Shown in pieces: positions 6,194-7,009 of a DNA stretch of 7,009 bases. Source of the stretch: Bacteroidales bacterium. GTDB lineage: Bacteria; Bacteroidota; Bacteroidia; Bacteroidales; FEN-979. The notes under the pieces were generated by a model. The model worked only from the letters and a program-made list of their open reading frames with translations. It was not told where the DNA came from and made no database searches. Numbering within the stretch: position 1 is the stretch's first letter; each line of letters begins with the position of its first letter. Both the position numbers and the translations under genes were made by a program. The DNA lies in the NCBI GenBank assembly GCA_016926765.1, contig JAFGNY010000149.1, positions 1-7,009 of the forward strand, read 5' to 3'.

Positions 6194-6808
6194 TTAATCA
6201 TTAGTTGTGATATTTTCTGTTTCAATTATGTTGAATTCGATCAGGGCATCAACAATGTCGAGTATCTCCGACAGGTTCGATGGATCAACCCCTGCTTTCT
6301 CTATGATTTCCCTGACGGAAAGAAACGCGGCGCTGGGGAAGGGGAGATGAAAGAGAAACTGTCCCTGCGGGATCGTCAGGTTGATACGCCGTTCATTCCG
6401 TTCCCGTCCCTGCCCGATCCAGATCACTACGTTACTGATATACTGGTTATTTCGGGAGGTCGTAAACCGCGCTCCGGCATTTTTCCGCTCCCTTATTTTC
6501 AGCTTTGTCCTGTCATGGGCCGTTTCCTTCGGGAACAAAGGGGCAAGATCAATTTCCATAGAGATTTTTTTTGTCTTCAGGGTGTAACGGTAATAGGGAC
6601 GCTTCTTCTCGTAGACCTCCTCCTTCTCCAGGAATCCGAGGTCACTCATGGCTTCCAGGAAGTCCTGAACCGTTTTGATATGCAGTTCCAGGCGTGATGC
6701 AGCTTCCGAGGCGGAGATGCTTTTATAGGTAGCCAGCAGCCGGAAGAGATCTTCGGCGTAATCCTTTGAGATGTATGAACCAAGTATGGCAGCTTGTTTG
6801 AAGTTCAT
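6194..6808 (-). CDS. Winged helix-turn-helix transcriptional regulator
   Basis: This 204-residue cytoplasmic protein has an N-terminal winged-helix domain at about 15-80: helix YAEDLFRLLATY, turn and helix ISASEAASRLEL (31-42), recognition helix HIKTVQDFLEAMSDLGFLEKE (43-63), and a basic wing YEKKRPYYRYTLKTKK (66-81). This is the layout of ArsR/IclR/MarR-like regulators that test for one signal and then read DNA. The middle (about 100-140) is very basic (KLKIRERKNAGARF). The C-terminal part (about 161-196: FLSVREIIEKAGVDPSNLSEILDIVDALIEFNIIE) looks like a second helix-turn-helix unit. No effector domain or metal-binding Cys/His set is visible, so the ligand is unknown. It is the first complete gene of the run and is likely to regulate itself or the envelope genes behind it; that is inference. 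The ATG at 6808 has no clear Shine-Dalgarno site. Confidence 0.8.
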   Translation of the reverse strand: MNFKQAAILGSYISKDYAEDLFRLLATYKSISASEAASRLELHIKTVQDFLEAMSDLGFLEKEEVYEKKRPYYRYTLKTKKISMEIDLAPLFPKETAHDRTKLKIRERKNAGARFTTSRNNQYISNVVIWIGQGRERNERRINLTIPQGQFLFHLPFPSAAFLSVREIIEKAGVDPSNLSEILDIVDALIEFNIIETENITTND

Positions 6809-6895
6809 GTAGTTGGTGAATTCTTAGGAATAAATGTTCAACGTAAGAACGTCCAGTCTGTTTTTAATTTTTTCATGACATCCTCTTTTATCGGG

Positions 6896-7009
6896 TCATT
6901 GATGGGAAACACTTTTTAAATCCTCCAGGATAGTTTCTTTTTTGCCTTCCCTGAAAGCCTGATAGAACCTGATAAACATCACTCCAAGATGGTGGCAAAG
7001 CTGGTCAAA
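6896..7009 (-). CDS. Possible 3' end of an unidentified gene (continues past right edge)
   Basis: Read from the right edge on the - strand, one frame stays open for 37 codons (FDQLCHHLGVMFIRF, then YQAFREGKKETILEDLK, then SVSHQ) to a TGA at 6896-6898. The other two frames hit stops within the first few codons. Its composition and codon use resemble the neighbouring genes, so it may be the tail of the gene ahead of the winged-helix regulator. The fragment is too short to name. A different frame of 24 codons begins at a GTG at 6912 just inside its end and may represent a shifted continuation (see findings). Confidence 0.45.
   Translation of the reverse strand, partial: FDQLCHHLGVMFIRFYQAFREGKKETILEDLKSVSHQ

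Noticed and set aside
6347..6697. 116-codon + strand open frame opposite the winged-helix gene
   Set aside because: The - strand reading shows a coherent helix-turn-helix protein; the + strand reading has no domain pattern.

Overview
The window looks like a moderate-GC chromosomal segment from a member of the Bacteroidota. The main evidence is a GldG-type ABC transporter auxiliary protein, a family best known from this phylum. Short A-rich ribosome binding sites and a locus rich in secreted or lipid-anchored proteins fit but are less specific. The species cannot be named. There are no tRNA or rRNA genes, CRISPR arrays, insertion sequences or phage genes.

Left block (1-2039, + strand): the 3' part of a gldG-like gene that enters from the left edge, then a gene for a membrane-anchored DUF4340 protein 24 bases downstream. 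These two form the end of an operon for a gliding-type ABC transporter whose ATPase and permease would lie to the left.

Right block (2068-7009, - strand): at least five genes read toward the left block. In transcription order they are the tail of an unidentified gene (right edge), a winged-helix regulator, a lipoprotein of unknown function, a secreted serpin-like protein, an ECF sigma factor, and a transmembrane zinc-finger anti-sigma factor with a large extracytoplasmic part. The last two overlap by four bases (ATGA). The anti-sigma factor is unusual: after its single membrane segment it carries a DUF4349/DUF2275-like stretch and then four or five FG-GAP/VCBS-type repeats with calcium-binding-like Asp motifs, which probably form a beta-propeller or part of one. 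The two blocks converge with a gap of only 28 bases.

Working model (inference): the right block is an envelope-sensing module. The anti-sigma factor holds the sigma factor at the membrane and senses something outside the cytoplasm through its propeller; the serpin-like protein and the lipoprotein would be envelope partners or outputs. The points most worth checking are the anti-sigma factor with a propeller, the serpin-like gene just ahead of the sigma factor, and an A-rich slippery heptamer near the end of the sigma gene from which a -1 shift would read without a stop into the anti-sigma gene.
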